This document shows positions 11,323 through 23,426 of a DNA stretch of 64,000 bases, piece by piece. Numbering within the stretch: position 1 is the first letter of the stretch; every line of letters starts with the position of its first letter. The stretch covers positions 34,775,501 through 34,839,500 of the forward strand of contig OY821786.1 in assembly GCA_963682175.1 (NCBI GenBank), written 5' to 3'. Source of the DNA: Triglochin maritima. Its lineage: Eukaryota; Streptophyta; Magnoliopsida; Alismatales; Juncaginaceae. Made by a program: the position numbers and the translations under genes. The notes under the pieces are model-generated. The model searched no databases. It was not told where the DNA came from and saw only the letters and a program-made list of their open reading frames with translations.

Positions 11323-13945
11323 ATGTCTCGGAGGCCAGGGAAGCAGCCAGCAGTTCCCCCGGTGTACCCGTATGAGGTAACATTACGTTATTTATTTGTT
11401 TTTTAAAAAAAAAAAAAAAATGCGTCGGCGTCCGAGGGAGACGCCCCCCGCATGGGGCGGGCGTCCGAGGAAGCCGCTCCCCCCATAGGGGGAGCGGCTT
11501 CCGAGGACGCCCGCCCCATGCGGGGGGCGTCTCCCTCGGACGTCTCCCCGTAGGAGGAGGCGTCTCCGACAGACGCCTCCACCTTGCGGGAGGCGTCTGT
11601 CGCAGACGCCTCCTTCTTTTTTGTTTTTTTAATTAATAAATATCATAATTACTTTAATAAATAGTGATAAATCAAAAAAATTAATTTAACAAATTCTTAT
11701 TAAGTTTAACATTTGTGATATTTAGTTTTAACAAATTTTGATTTAGTTTAACAATTGTTTTAATTTAGTTTAACAAATTTTGATTTAGTTTAACAATTTT
11801 GATAATTAAGTTTAACAAATTTTGATTTAGTTTAACAATTTTGATAAATATGATAATTTAGTTTAACAAATTTAACAAATTTGTATTTAAAATTTCAATA
11901 AATAGTCATCGGGTCACAGTGGAGGGAGAGGCAAGTCGATACCATTACACGCCTTCCGTTCTTTAGAGGATGATTCAGCACCGCGTCATCCACGTAGACG
12001 GGGGATATCTGCTTCGGTCAGGAGGGAGAGGGAGGCATTACGTCGTCGTGAGGAGGAGGATGATTCCTTCGATGATGAGCATGTGGATAGTTTTGACGAC
12101 GAGAGCGACGATGATGGCCCGTATGATGTGCGGCCGGAGGTGGAGAGGCAGGGGGATTATAGCGGAGGACGTGGTCGAGCGGGTACTTCTACTTCCGCCG
12201 GATGGATGGTGCGGAAGGGTAGGGGTGGGAGGTTTACGGCCGGGGATTCGAGCTCGTGCACTGTTGATCCCCGCGCTCAGAAGAAGAAGAGGGTCCAGGA
12301 CGATTCTTGGATCGTGAGCAGTATGACGCCTGGTGGTCCTTTAGATGGGAGCGTCATTCCTAGTTTCTGGGGTCACATTGCTAGACGGATCTGGGACGGA
12401 GAGTATCGGAAGGTTCTGAAGTGCCAGAATCGGCACAGAGCCTGTACAGCACTACAGGGTTGGCGGTCTACACTGAGTGCTGATATCAGAGAGGAGATTA
12501 GTGCCACGCATTTGGGGCACTTACCGTACAGCATGTTCCCTTATCTCGACATGCCTTTGATTTCGGCGTTTGTGGAGCGGTGGCAGCCTGACACCAACAC
12601 TTTCCACATGCCTTTCGGAGAGATGACGATCATGCTTCACGATGTTTTCCAGATCCTGCGACTTCCTGTGGATGGTCGTCTGGTTAGTGCTCAGGGGTCG
12701 ACGTCTGAGCTGAGGTGTTATGTGGCAGAGTTGCTTGGTGTCACACCTGATGGTCTGGCGAGAGATACAGCTTTATGGAGTGGTGGTGGTGTCGGCATCG
12801 ACTCCCTTGAGGACCTATGCAGACGGGCACGACCTCCGCGGGCCGATGATACACAGTTGACGGCGTACCTATTCTTGATGCTCGGAGCCGTCTTGTTTGT
12901 CGACAAGAGTGGTTGTCGGATCAGACCACGCGATCTACTGGAGGCTAGGGACCCGGAGACCGTTCGTGAGTACTCGTGGGGGTCAGCGACGTTGGCATAC
13001 CTGTACCGGCAGCTTGGGATAGCTAGCCGTGCGGATTGTTCTGGGATTGCAGGTTGTCTTACGCTGCTGCAGGCGTGGATATACGAGTACTTTCCTGCAT
13101 TCCGCCCGCATCGTGAGCGGAAGATTATCGACGAGGGTCATCCACGTTCGGGTATGTGGGTTGTCCGGAGCGAGGACAAGAGCGATGGACGATTGCGTTC
13201 CATCCGCGCACGGCTAGATCAGATGACTGCATCAGAGGTATCAAACTTTACACCATTTATTTAATTTTAAGATGTATTATTATTAATGTGTTAAACTTTA
13301 GGTGGAGTGGTTACCCTATGGTCCTGACCCAGCAGCGGATGTCCCGAGGACTTTATTGATGGGTCTTATTCGTTATCGGGATATCATAGAGCCTTATATG
13401 CCCGATCGGGTCTTGCGTCAGTTAGGATATGTTCAGGTGATCCCGGTTGACATTCCGACACCAGAGCATGCGGTGCGGTCTGCGACAGCAGCGACGTACG
13501 ACGTCAGGTTCCCCGCTTCTACAGCGGAATCGACTTGGCGGACATTTCCGAGATCATGCCGATTGTTCCTTGGCGACTTCAGACGTAGTCGCGACCCCTC
13601 CGAGTGTGATGCACGTTATCTTGATTGGTTCGGTAGTTACTCACATCCTATCATCGTCCGTGGTGCCTCCCGGAGAGCAGATCGACCACCAGATAGGACG
13701 TGTGGCGATCTGGTAATTTTTTCATTTTATCTAAATTTATTTGTACCGTATAATTTGTTAATGTACGCTAATGTTAATGTTATGTGCAGTGGATGGGTAA
13801 GATGATACGGGCTGTAGACCCAATCTTGCAGATGAGGGATGAGCTGCCAGACGATGCCAGAGCTGCATGCGGAGATGTGGATCAGATCATACAGTCATGG
13901 CATACTCAGTTAGGCATCTCCGACCATGATTCGGATGATGAGTAG
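11323..13945 (+). CDS. plant mobile domain (PMD/MAIN-like) protein of MULE-1
   Basis: Four exons, 11323-11376, 11906-13237, 13302-13712 and 13790-13945, join in frame to 650 residues ending ISDHDSDDE. Exon 1 encodes only MSRRPGKQPAVPPVYPYE. The N-terminal part is Ser/Gly/Arg-rich and acidic. From about residue 160 the protein follows the plant mobile domain pattern: HLPYSMFPYLDMPLISAFVERW, then FHMPFGEMTIMLHDVFQILRLPVDG, LTAYLFLMLGAVLF and GSATLAYLYRQLG. PMD proteins include Arabidopsis MAIN and MAIL1, which act in transposon silencing and genome stability; many PMD genes ride on transposons. A TATA box lies at 11255-11261. The gene converges on the transposase-OTU gene. Its role in transposition is inferred. 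Confidence 0.88.
11429..11542. repeat. GC-rich near-perfect hairpin in PMD intron 1
   Basis: Arms 11429-11484 and 11488-11542 pair at about 53 of 55 positions around a 3-base ata loop. The arms contain agacgccccccgcatgggg and its complement. The next 70 bases hold two smaller palindromes built from ggcgtct...agacgcc (about 11556-11580 and 11586-11612). The surrounding intron is strongly AT-rich. Confidence 0.9.
11690..11885 (+). repeat. AT-rich tandem array tttagtttaacaa
   Basis: About ten imperfect repeats of atttagtttaacaa(at)ttttg fill the 3' half of PMD intron 1. They are simple AT-rich repeats immediately before the exon 2 acceptor, and are absent elsewhere in the window. Confidence 0.75.
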
Positions 13946-14305
13946 GCTGATCTGTTGTACCGTACTCTTAGTATTTGCATTTATATTTGTTTATCTGTTG
14001 TACGCTTAGTATTTGTGTTTGCTTATCTGTGGTACGCTTAGTATTTGCATTTATATTTGTTTATCTGTTGTACGCTTATTATTTATTATTTGTGTTTGTG
14101 TTTGCGAACATGTCGTACGCTTATTGTTTGTATTTGTGTTTTGCTTATCTGTTGTACCCTTATTATTTGTATTTGTGTTTGATAACCTTTCGTACTATTA
14201 TATATAATGCAAATAAAGCAAACATATCAAAACATATTACATAATAAAGCAACACTATATAATGTACAAACATATCAAAACATATTACATAATTATACAA
14301 ACATA
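13946..14305. repeat. tandem repeats between the two convergent MULE-1 genes
   Basis: Around 13955-14190 a 45-65 base unit (gtacgcttagtatttg...tttatctgttg) is repeated about five times. At 14211-14322 a second unit, catatcaaaacatattacat, occurs three times. The arrays separate the stop codons of the PMD and transposase genes, so they form both 3' UTR/terminator regions. Confidence 0.75.
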
Positions 14306-17300
14306 TCAAAACATATTACATAATTGTTGCCAATATGCTATCCTATGTTGGTACTCCAGCTCCCATCCAATAACACTCTCATCTCGTATTTGATACCACA
14401 GAGTCGCTATAGGAGGTACGGGGAATCCCTCATTCAATTCCAAACGAATGTAATGAGCGTAACTCCCTAAATGAGCAATAATCAACTCTCTGCACGGTCT
14501 CGTCACGGTAGGCGGACTCTCCCAAGGTAGAACTGTAAGACATGGGTACAACGAACCATCATTTCCGAGAGAGAAGAACATAACTGCACACTTGTAAAAA
14601 TTTGCAATGGGAAACAAGTCCGTCCACGTCTCCATATAGTGATTCTCGCCACAAGGTCCCCCGCCCCAATTAATCCGGTGACGAGCCTCCGCCACACCGT
14701 CGTAGTATACGTGCTCATAAAAAGATGGGTTCGCAGCTATCTCATTTGAAATCGAACGACGGGCGAGTTGCCAATTGTCTTCACCACCGTGGAAAACATC
14801 GGCGACACATCGAAATCCACAGTTTCCATCAGCACGTACATCATTCCACTGGTGTAGGAATGGCATAATGATTCCTGGAATTCTATCTCCATATGGGAAG
14901 TCGTCTACGTCAGCCCGCCCAGTCACTACAATATGAACAAAAAATACAGTTAGATATAATAACAAAATATACATATTTACTGAAATAAATAACAAAATTA
15001 TAATAATAATAAATGTAAGGATGGTATACCTGATCCTCCTCTCACTGACGAAGAACCAGAAGATCGACCACGCCCTTTGCTTCCACTACCGGAAGAACGA
15101 CCACGACCTCTACTCCCACTACCTGAAGATCGACCACTACCTCGCTCTGCATACTCAAACGCACTAGGGTCCCGTCGTGTCGACTTTCCCCTTGGTCGAC
15201 CTCGTAGCTTTGTTTTTACTGCAGGCTCTTTCAAATTCGAATGTTCGGGGTGTAGCTGCTCGAATAAAACCCGAGAGGCAGATCGAATTACGGTAGGGTC
15301 ACTTCCTGCAATCTCATCAACCAGACCGCGAAAATGTTCGGCGTCTTGAGCTGCCTGAGACACAAACTCTGCGTTCCCGGCTCCTTCCCCAATGACAAGT
15401 GTCCTCCAGAACGAATGAATCTGCTCTAAGTAAATTCCGTTTTCTGATTCAAGACATCCACGGATGGTACATGCGCAAGGTATCCCATGAGAAGTCAGAA
15501 AAGCGCACTCGCAACGATATTCAACTTCATCATCTAACTGTTGCATTCTCTTCACCTCCTGACTCAGCAACTGCAAACAGTGATGCGAAACTCTACCATT
15601 TATGTGACGATATAGAGCATGTCCGAAATTAGTCAAATTTCGCCGTCTCGAGTCTTCAAGAAAGTTTCGAATATTCGTCAGCTGCATTTCAGTAGCCGCG
15701 TTGACGCGCTCGAAAAGAGTGTCCAGAGCTGCAGTCGATGTAGAAATCCACTCTTTTAGAGCCGAATGAGCACTTTCGACCCTACAATTCGTGGTGTTCC
15801 CAAAATGAAGGACTTTGTTCGTCCAATTCAGCACAAACTTTTCTTTATGCACCAACCACGTGGTGTCCAGATACTCCGTGATAGCCGGCCACGATCTATA
15901 CAAATCTTTCAGAGCATACACAGCTCTATCATACTCGGCTTCTGAAGTAGAAAGCATGATCTTCCTCCCTCTTCCACGCCTCAAAGTCTCTGCCATCTCC
16001 TTATTCTTGCCGAATACGTGGTATGCGTAATTCAATACGTCTTTGTTGATGTGCCATGTGCAGAGTAAATGAGCAGAGTCAGGAAAAACCTCTCTCACTG
16101 GTCGCATAAGGCCTAACTCCCGGTCTGTTATTATTGCAGTCGGGCTGACAGTCCCCAATAACAGATCTCTCAACTTCTCCATCACCCACAAATAACTGGA
16201 GTAAGATTCATCCATCAAAATCGCATATCCAATAAGGAAATTCATGTTTGCTGGTGTGACCCCAATCATTTCGAACAAATGCATCTTATACTTGTTCGTC
16301 TTGTAAGTCGAATCCATGCAGATAACGAAAGGATATGTCCGCAACAACTGGACTGACGTCGGATGTGCCAAAAAAGCGTGAGTTACGACATCAGTTTCTG
16401 GATCCGCCATAATCCAATGTAAGTACTCACACTGCACTGCTTGGTAGAGAAACTGCTGGACGGGATTCCGATCTTCAGATTTTGTCCTCCTCATGTAATC
16501 TCTGAAATTATAAATATGCCTTTGATTTGGATTGTCCTCCGGGAATTTTTCTTTTACTGCCTTCAAGATGTTCCGTGGTTTTGCTTGCGCCTCTGTCATA
16601 TCACGAACAATCTTCTTCGCCCCAGAACTTAGACCACTAATTTGACGATGACCCTCTAGATAAACTGCCAGTCTGTGGTTGTGATGTCCGTGAGCACTAT
16701 TATAAACCACAACCCATCCATCACGATCTCGTCGCTCCACCACTTTTATTAAGAAACGGCAACCGCAACCCTTTCTTTTGGTGTTTCTTCGAAGTGCAGT
16801 ATCCATATCCCGAGACTCCATTTGATTTCGCCGGTCGCATCTCAAATAACAATCCATCCGACTATCTGATCTTGTTTTGTACGACGACACGACCAAAAAA
16901 AACTCAGCTCCGATAGCTACTTGTTTGGCCCATTTACATGCTTCATCGATTGTTTCAAAGATTTGTGTAGTTTGAAATAACTCACTGTAATCCACTCCAT
17001 CACCACCGAAATCTGGAACCTACAAAAATATATTCAAAATTAAAAAAATAATAAAATAAATTCGAAATTAAAAAAATTAAAAAATAAACTCGAAATTAAA
17101 AAAACAAAATCAAAATCAAAAAAAAAACAGGCGTCTGTGTTAGACGCCTGCCCCATGGATGGGGCGTCTGTGTTAAACGCCTTCCCCAACGGTAAGGCGT
17201 CTGCGTAGGACGCCTGACCGAAGGGAAGGGCGTCTACTACAGACGCCTTACCCATGGGGAGGACGTCTACATAAGACGCCTTTCCCATTGTGTAGGCGTC

Positions 17301-17440
17301 TGCGTTAGACGCCTCGGCCATGGGGAGGGCGTCCTACGCAGACGCCCTCACCATGGGGGAGGCGTCTAATGCAGACGCTCGGCCCAAAAATTTCCCCGCG
17401 CCAGGCTTACCTCACCCGATGCATCACCCTCGCCAGACAT
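14306..17440 (-). CDS. MULE transposase with C-terminal OTU cysteine protease domain
   Basis: Exons 17411-17440, 15030-17019 and 14306-14925 join in frame to 879 residues. Residues about 20-130 hold a FAR1/WRKY-GCM1-like zinc domain (KGCGCRFLIKV, HGHHNHRL). The MULE DDE domain follows at about 230-330: CMDSTYKTNKYKMHLF, AIITDRELGL, LLCTWHI, with the Glu in NCRVESAHSALKEW. A SWIM-like finger CECAFLTSHGIPCAC lacks the usual last His. An RGR/SGS-rich linker with AT-hook-like GRPRGK leads to exon 3, an OTU fold: ADGNCGFRCVAD with the nucleophile Cys and SYAHYIRLEL with the catalytic His. Exon 3 joins through a phase-1 intron with GT-AG borders. TATAAATA lies about 50 bases upstream (17491-17498). 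OTU proteases cleave ubiquitin chains; the substrate here is unknown. Confidence 0.9.
17128..17392. repeat. GC-rich palindrome array in transposase intron 1
   Basis: About eight units of the form ggcgtct(g/a)n..agacgcc, each a small palindrome, are separated by ccatggg-like spacers. The array lies entirely inside the first intron of the minus-strand transposase gene, and mirrors the hairpin block in the first intron of the PMD gene at the other end. Confidence 0.88.
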
Positions 17441-17490
17441 TTTCGTGGTGTTTTTACTGATAAATTATGAATATACAAGACCATAGGCCT

Positions 17491-17498
17491 TATTTATA
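17491..17498 (-). promoter_or_regulatory. TATA box of MULE-1 transposase gene
   Basis: The minus-strand sequence is TATAAATA, about 51 bases upstream of the ATG at 17440 and just inside the right terminal inverted repeat. Confidence 0.65.
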
Positions 17499-17532
17499 GA
17501 CACGGGACGATTTGGGTATTAAATATATTGTT

Positions 17533-17596
17533 AAGGGCAATTTGGTAATTTCAAGGGGCGATTTAAGTAGTTTTGGGGCGACGTTTAGTAGTTCCC
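17533..17596 (-). repeat. MULE-1 right terminal inverted repeat
   Basis: It is the inverted copy of 11177-11239, ending gtttagtagttccc before the 9-bp target duplication. Confidence 0.88.
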
Positions 17597-17605
17597 TAAC
17601 TAAAT

Positions 17606-18900
17606 CCCAAAATGATACTTGTTTCACCGGTCATGTTCAGTTTATTGTAAGTAAGGCAAAAGATGCAACATAGTACACATTAATCTCATTTCATTGTTTG
17701 ATTGAAATAATTGAATAGAATAATTACTTTATAACTAAATTAAAAATATAAGCCTAAGATTTAGTGAGCTCAAAGCTCATCTTATTTGTTTAAGCTCATT
17801 ACAATCTCACCATTAGATTTAATTACGGTTATTCTACAATTAATATCCATCATTAGATCATTTTATTAGCATAATCATCACAATCTTAATCTACCTTGTA
17901 ATTTCAAATGAATGGTAGATATTGTAGAGGCTTAAAATAGGTAGATTAAGTCTCAGACTCACTGGAGAATTATTGTAAAAATATAAACTAATTGTATTTT
18001 TCGATTTAATTGTTAACTCACTTGTTACAATTGTACATGTTAATTTCCTACAATTACACGAACGTCCCAGATTTTTCCTCCCTATCGTAACTCAACCTCA
18101 CAAAAAAAAATTGTCATATTTGCAACAACCTCGCTAAAAATTGTTGAAGTTCCAACAACCTTCCCGGACATTTCAAAAGCTACCAACTTTAATGGATTTT
18201 TATATCATATCGAATTGTAGAGTAGAATCACTAGTGTTACCATGAGATGTAATTCATAGTGGTGACCACGGTTTGAAAGTTGGGTATATTTGCATCTAAA
18301 AATCCACCACCGCAATTCTAGTGTTACCAAGACGGAGTGTATATTAGCATACCTATCTAAAGTAAGAGACCAAATATAAATAATACCCACCATACTTGTC
18401 TTCGGCATGTCCATGTCATCTTTTTAAAAACTTTTTTATATACATTTTAATTAAATCTCACAATAGCATCCGTTCTATCGATTTAAAGTTGTATCTATAG
18501 TTTTACTGACTAAAACAAACTCGGTTAAGAGATCTCTTGTTTGAATTAGTCATAACCACATATCGTATGTTTGGGAGAGATGACGTCGGACGTGCACATG
18601 TCAACGATTACGTTAACAAAAATGAGAGGTTTCCAATCAAAGAATCCTGATCTATGGATTCTTTAAATCATTAGCAATTTGTGATTCCCCGATATAAAGA
18701 AAACAATCAACAAAGTGTATCCCAAAAATGAACTGAACACACGTTTGTTTGTCCAGATTGTGTACATTCACGTCTAGAATATGTGTCCATATTGTATTTA
18801 TAGTTTGTCGAGATATCTACGAAGTTTTTCTGAGTATATTATAAAACAAGGTCTGTACTTTTCTCAAATCCGTAGGGTCATTTTGGTCTTTTCGCAGTCA
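17606..18900. other. intergenic region upstream of the rhomboid gene
   Basis: AT-rich with no coding signal or repeat that I can name. Its right end is the promoter of the rhomboid gene. Confidence 0.5.
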
Positions 18901-18908
18901 TATATAAA
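18901..18908 (+). promoter_or_regulatory. TATA box of the rhomboid gene
   Basis: TATATAAA lies 73 bases upstream of the start codon, leaving a leader of about 40 bases. Confidence 0.65.
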
Positions 18909-18973
18909 CCCTCCCTTTCTCCCGCGGGAAGACGTCGAGAAGACTCCGAACTCTTTCTTCCAGACTCGAGAAC

Positions 18974-21900
18974 ATGAGATCCAACATCGTTTCCGAGGTA
19001 AAATTCAGTTCGATTGGAATCTCCAGAGCTCATAATTTCGAATTCCATTCGATTCCCCTCGCTTTCCTCTCCATATCGGTACCGGTTTCGCCCGATTTGG
19101 TGGTCTAGGGTTCCGATCCGCCCGAGAGATCTGTTTTTCACTGGTTTTCGGACTTGATAGTGGAAATGGAGAAGTGATTCTGTTATTTTCTGTAAAAATT
19201 TGGGATTTTTAGGGGTTCGGATGTGTTGAAGGTTGTGTGGAAGTTAGGGTTTTGGTTTGGATGTGTCTGAGTGGCTAAATTTTGTTTGGAATTTCAAAAT
19301 GTTGTGATATAGCAGATTCATAATATGTTTGGTGGCATTTGTGGTTCGCAATGTGGCAATATATATATATGGCTTCCAGGCAGGATTCTGGTTTTGGTTG
19401 TGCACTTGTTTTCGAAATTGGAAGTGGAAATGGAGAAGTGGTCTTGTGAGTTTGCTGCAAAAAGTTGGGAATTTAGGTGCTTTTAGGGGTTGGGATGCAT
19501 TGGATCTTGTTTTTGACCTTTAAGTGTGGTTACTTTGCTGATTGTCATTTCCGATTTTTGGGAAATTAGGGTCTTGGTGTGGTTCTTCTGTGTGAAAGTT
19601 AGGGTTTTGGTTTGGATGTTTGTGAGTAGCTGGATTTTGTTTTGTTGTTCAAAATGTTGTTAATTAGGGAATTCACAATGTTTTTGGTATCATTTGTAGT
19701 TCACAGTGTTACGGCTCGTGGGAAGGGGGATTACTAACATGGATTTTTCTTATAGTTTTGGTGTCCTCAAAGCTTGGCTTTGTTTTAGATTTTGCAAGTG
19801 ATAAGTGTTCACAATGTTGCAGTCATAGACCCTAACATATTGCTATGGATGTTTGTGGCTTATGGTAAGATTGCATTCATGGGTATCTTATTCATGGTTT
19901 TAGAGTACCTTCATAATTAAGTGTTGCTATAGATGTCGTAAATAAGTGCTAACCTTGTGAGCATTAGTGGCAGCATTTAGTTGACAATGTGAAATGGAAG
20001 CATGAAAATAACAGTTTTTAGATATTATTACTGTCTGTTTGTTCTACTCCGTCATCTGTAGTAGCATTCATGGAGCAACAGTCGTGCTTTGTTTGAGCTT
20101 AGGCCTTAGGGTCGTGGTTTACATATTGCAAGTAGCCAAGTGTTCTCAATGCTGTAATCACTTCCATCAGGCTTTTGTTCAGCAACTGCAAACAAGATCT
20201 AGAATGATGTCTTTGATGTCTTACAGGCTGGATTGCCTACACGAATCAACCAATGGTGGGCTGCGATCCCTTTTATTACTGGTGGTGTCATAATCATATG
20301 TTCAGCCATTTACTTGGTGTGCTTACTTGCTGGTTATGACTCGTTCTATCAGATATGTTTTCTGCCATCCGAGGTGGTTTCTCATTTCCAAGGTACGGAT
20401 TGGATACTGTAATATGTTATAGTTCAGGTCATCAGGCTGTTAATTTTTTTACCTAGCAAAGAGCTATATTGAAGTGGATCGTGGTATGTGGCATGACTAT
20501 CAGATAACCTCTAAGCTCACTTCATTTTTTAATGCAGTGTACAGGATATACACAGCGGTTCTCTTTCATGGGTCAATTCTGCATGTCTTTTTCAATATGA
20601 TGACCCTTGTACCATTGGGTATAGAATTAGAAAGGATAATGGGTTCGGTTAGACTTCTGTTCTTAATGTTCTTACTGGCCACAACCAATGCTGTTTTCCA
20701 TCTTATTATTGCGTTCTTGCTGGCACATAACCCTGTATACCCTTTTCCAAATCTCATGAATGAGTGTGCCATTGGCTTCTCTGGGATATTATTTTCTATG
20801 ATTGTTATTGAAACCAGTCTAAGTGGAGTTCAGTCACGAAGGTGATAGTCTTTCCTAACTCTTCCTTGTGTGTCCAACATTTCAATTTATTTGTTTTGTT
20901 TATACCCGTCTCATATGATGCAATTGTGTCTGGCAGCATCTTTGGACTCTTCAACGTGCCAGCCAAACTGTACTATTCTATGCTCATTGTGAACTTGATG
21001 TCATTTTCAAATTTTCTATTTAGCATCTGTATATTAATTATGAACATCTTGCAGGTATGCGTGGATATTATTGATACTTTTTCAGTTTTTGGCTTCTAAT
21101 GTTTCACTACTTGGGCATTTATGTGGCATATTGTCTGGTTTTGCATGTGCGTCTCTGACTTATAATAAATTTCATTTGATAATATTAACGAAATATGAAC
21201 ATCGTTTTTACTAATAGTTTCATCCTCAGATACCTATGGTGTGTTTAATTACCTCTTGCCTGGACCATCGTTTTACACAAAAATTGAGAGCTCTTCACTG
21301 CTTGTGAGTATTCATCACAGACAGTGTGTTCAGCCATGGATCTTCCTTTTCCCTTTCTTTAGTTAGTTTCCCATATGCTTACATACCCTTTCAGCTTCTA
21401 CAGTATCTGCCATAATTGCAATTGTTGGTGTTGATTTCGCAGTCAGCTTGTTTGAGGCGTCCTGGATTTATTCTGTGCACAGGGGGAGCTACATATGGCT
21501 CTCTTCCTACATACTCAAACACAAATGCACCATCTAGGTATGTTTACTTATATTTTTATTCATGATGTAATTTCCTCTGGTTAAAATGCATTTACTTTCA
21601 TCCATGATCCAGTGGCATGTTTTCATGGAGAAATTTGTCATCATGGATGCCACAAAGGGAAGCAGCTGCTGATCAGGTATATTGTTGCATTATTAAGAGG
21701 AGCTTGCAGTTTTTTATACCCTTTGGGATGGCCTACATATCATCTTTAAAGCTGGGAAATACTAAATTTGGTCTCGTCGGTGCAAATAAATCACTTACCT
21801 GTGCAACAAAACCATTACATTATAAGTTATTTTGACCAATTTACTATCATATGGTACCTCAGTTTGAAATTTAATAGAAGAAAGAAGATAAGGTGATCCT

Positions 21901-23426
21901 TTCAGAAACTTGCTGGCACCGTATCAATAAGTTTAGTATCAGCCCAGCTTGAAAACGGTTGCTCTCATGCCTTCTACATACATTTTACTGGTTTCCAGCA
22001 CAAATAAGAATTACATGAAACGATATTACCGTGTTCACACATTGCTAGTCTATAGGGGTATTTCTACTTTTTGGTAAATAACTTGTCCTACACAGTTAGA
22101 TCTAGTTCTTTTTCTTTGAACATCTGCAGCCAGCACAAGATCCCAGGTTCCCTGGGAGACCAAGAACACTTGACTCTGCCAGAAACCAATCTCCTTCTGA
22201 TGCTGGACCAAATTCAACGCTTGGAGATAGACTTTTGGACAACAATGAATCCGAGCATCATGTAGAAACAGCAAGATCTGGACAAAGGTTGTCAGATACG
22301 AGGTGTGTTATAGCTCTCGGTGGAGGGTTTTATTTCCACATTTTCATAATATTTAGTATCACTATTGTTAATGATAAAATATCACTATTTTTAACCAATG
22401 AAGGTCCATGAACAACGACTCCTATTTTTAAAAGCAAACCAGAGAATATGTTAAGTGTTTGTTTACCTCAAAAACAAATCCCATGGAATTTTGCTGAACC
22501 ATATATGGTGTTCGGTCAGTAAATGCAATGCCCTTTACAGAAGCACAAGGTGCAACCCCAAGTAATATGTAGTCCATCATTACTACACAACGAGGTGAAA
22601 GTATAATAGCAAGGTGTATGGCAATAATAAAATAAACATACAGTGCATTTTGTGCTCAAATATTTGGGTTTCAGTGTTTCAGACTTGCTATGGAAGTATG
22701 CATTATCCGTTTATAGTTCATATCTCAAATACAATCATGCTTCTGTTCCTCAACAGTTCTGGGCCAGCCGCTGTTCTTGGGGTACCCGCACTGAACCAGG
22801 TTTGTCATATTACTAAAGACTACCTCTTCCACTTCTGATCCCTGAAGTACATTCTTGTCAATTGTTTACCAGGAGCCTGATATGTTTGATGAAGAACTTA
22901 AGAAACTTGTGTCCATGGGTTTTGAAAAGGTTAGCCACCTATTTTGACTACATTCTACTTTCATTAGTTCAATATTCATATTTCTATTAACCCGGCACAT
23001 ATCTCACTAGTTTTTTACCATTTATTTCATGTTTTTCCTCGTAAAATAACAATTGACTTTTCCAAAGTGGACTATGAATCCTCATATTCTTGTAAAAACC
23101 TGACATGAAAGACATTATACTGGCATATCATGGATCACACTTTCACACCTCTGTCATACTCATAACGTTGGATAGCTTAAAATTGTTACCAGGCATTTAC
23201 TTGCATTTACTTCTGATTATCTGTCTACTACTAACGTAATAGAGCAAGATTGGCTAGAGTATGGCATTTTCCTTTGTTTGTAATCGATTCATGAGTGATA
23301 TGTGGTTATGCTTCTCAACAGACTCAAGCTGAAGTAGCTCTGACTGCTGCTGATGGAAATCCATCTGTTGCCGTCGAAATCCTCATGAGCCAGCAGGCAT
23401 GTCGTGGCGTTTCATGGTTATTATAA
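18974..23426 (+). CDS. RBL15: rhomboid-like intramembrane protease with UBA domain
   Basis: Exons: 18974-18997, 20227-20392, 20538-20841, 20937-20969, 21055-21146, 21230-21303, 21443-21537, 21613-21676, 22130-22302, 22757-22799, 22873-22929 and 23322-23426, all in frame, about 409 residues. The start MRSNIVSE, AGLPTRINQWWAAIPF and the C-terminus match plant RBL15. The rhomboid domain spans about residues 20-220, with HGSILHVFFNMM, the nucleophile Ser145 in NECAIGFSGILF and His197 in SLLGHLCGILSG. A polar linker follows, then a UBA domain from about 358 (ELKKLVSMGFEKTQAEVALTAADGNPSVAVEILMSQQ). It cleaves or retrotranslocates membrane substrates and binds ubiquitin, by family. The last exon may instead end at 23396 with a GC donor and resume at 23483 (AGG TGA). 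Confidence 0.93.
19159..19714 (+). repeat. duplicated segments in rhomboid intron 1
   Basis: 19242-19357 and 19598-19714 align (agttagggttttggtttgg start; gtggttcgca / gtagttcaca end). 19159-19238 also aligns with 19423-19502 (gtggaaatggagaagtg). Parts of 19770-20160 carry a further diverged pair (ttgcaagtgataagtgttc / ttgcaagtagccaagtgttc). The 1.2-kb leader intron seems built from old internal duplications. Confidence 0.65.

Larger units (their letters stand above)
11177..17596. mobile_element. MULE-1: Mutator-like element with PMD gene and transposase-OTU gene
   Basis: Terminal inverted repeats of about 63 bp (11177-11239 and 17533-17596) share the cores ctaaac.tcgccccaaaa and ttaaatcgccccttgaaa. 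Flanking 9-mers taactaaac (11168-11176) and taactaaat (17597-17605) form a Mutator-size target duplication with one mismatch. Inside are two convergent genes with intact reading frames. Each has a tiny first exon followed by an intron containing GC-rich palindromes. With intact frames, a full DDE motif and clear ends, the element could be autonomous. Confidence 0.9.
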
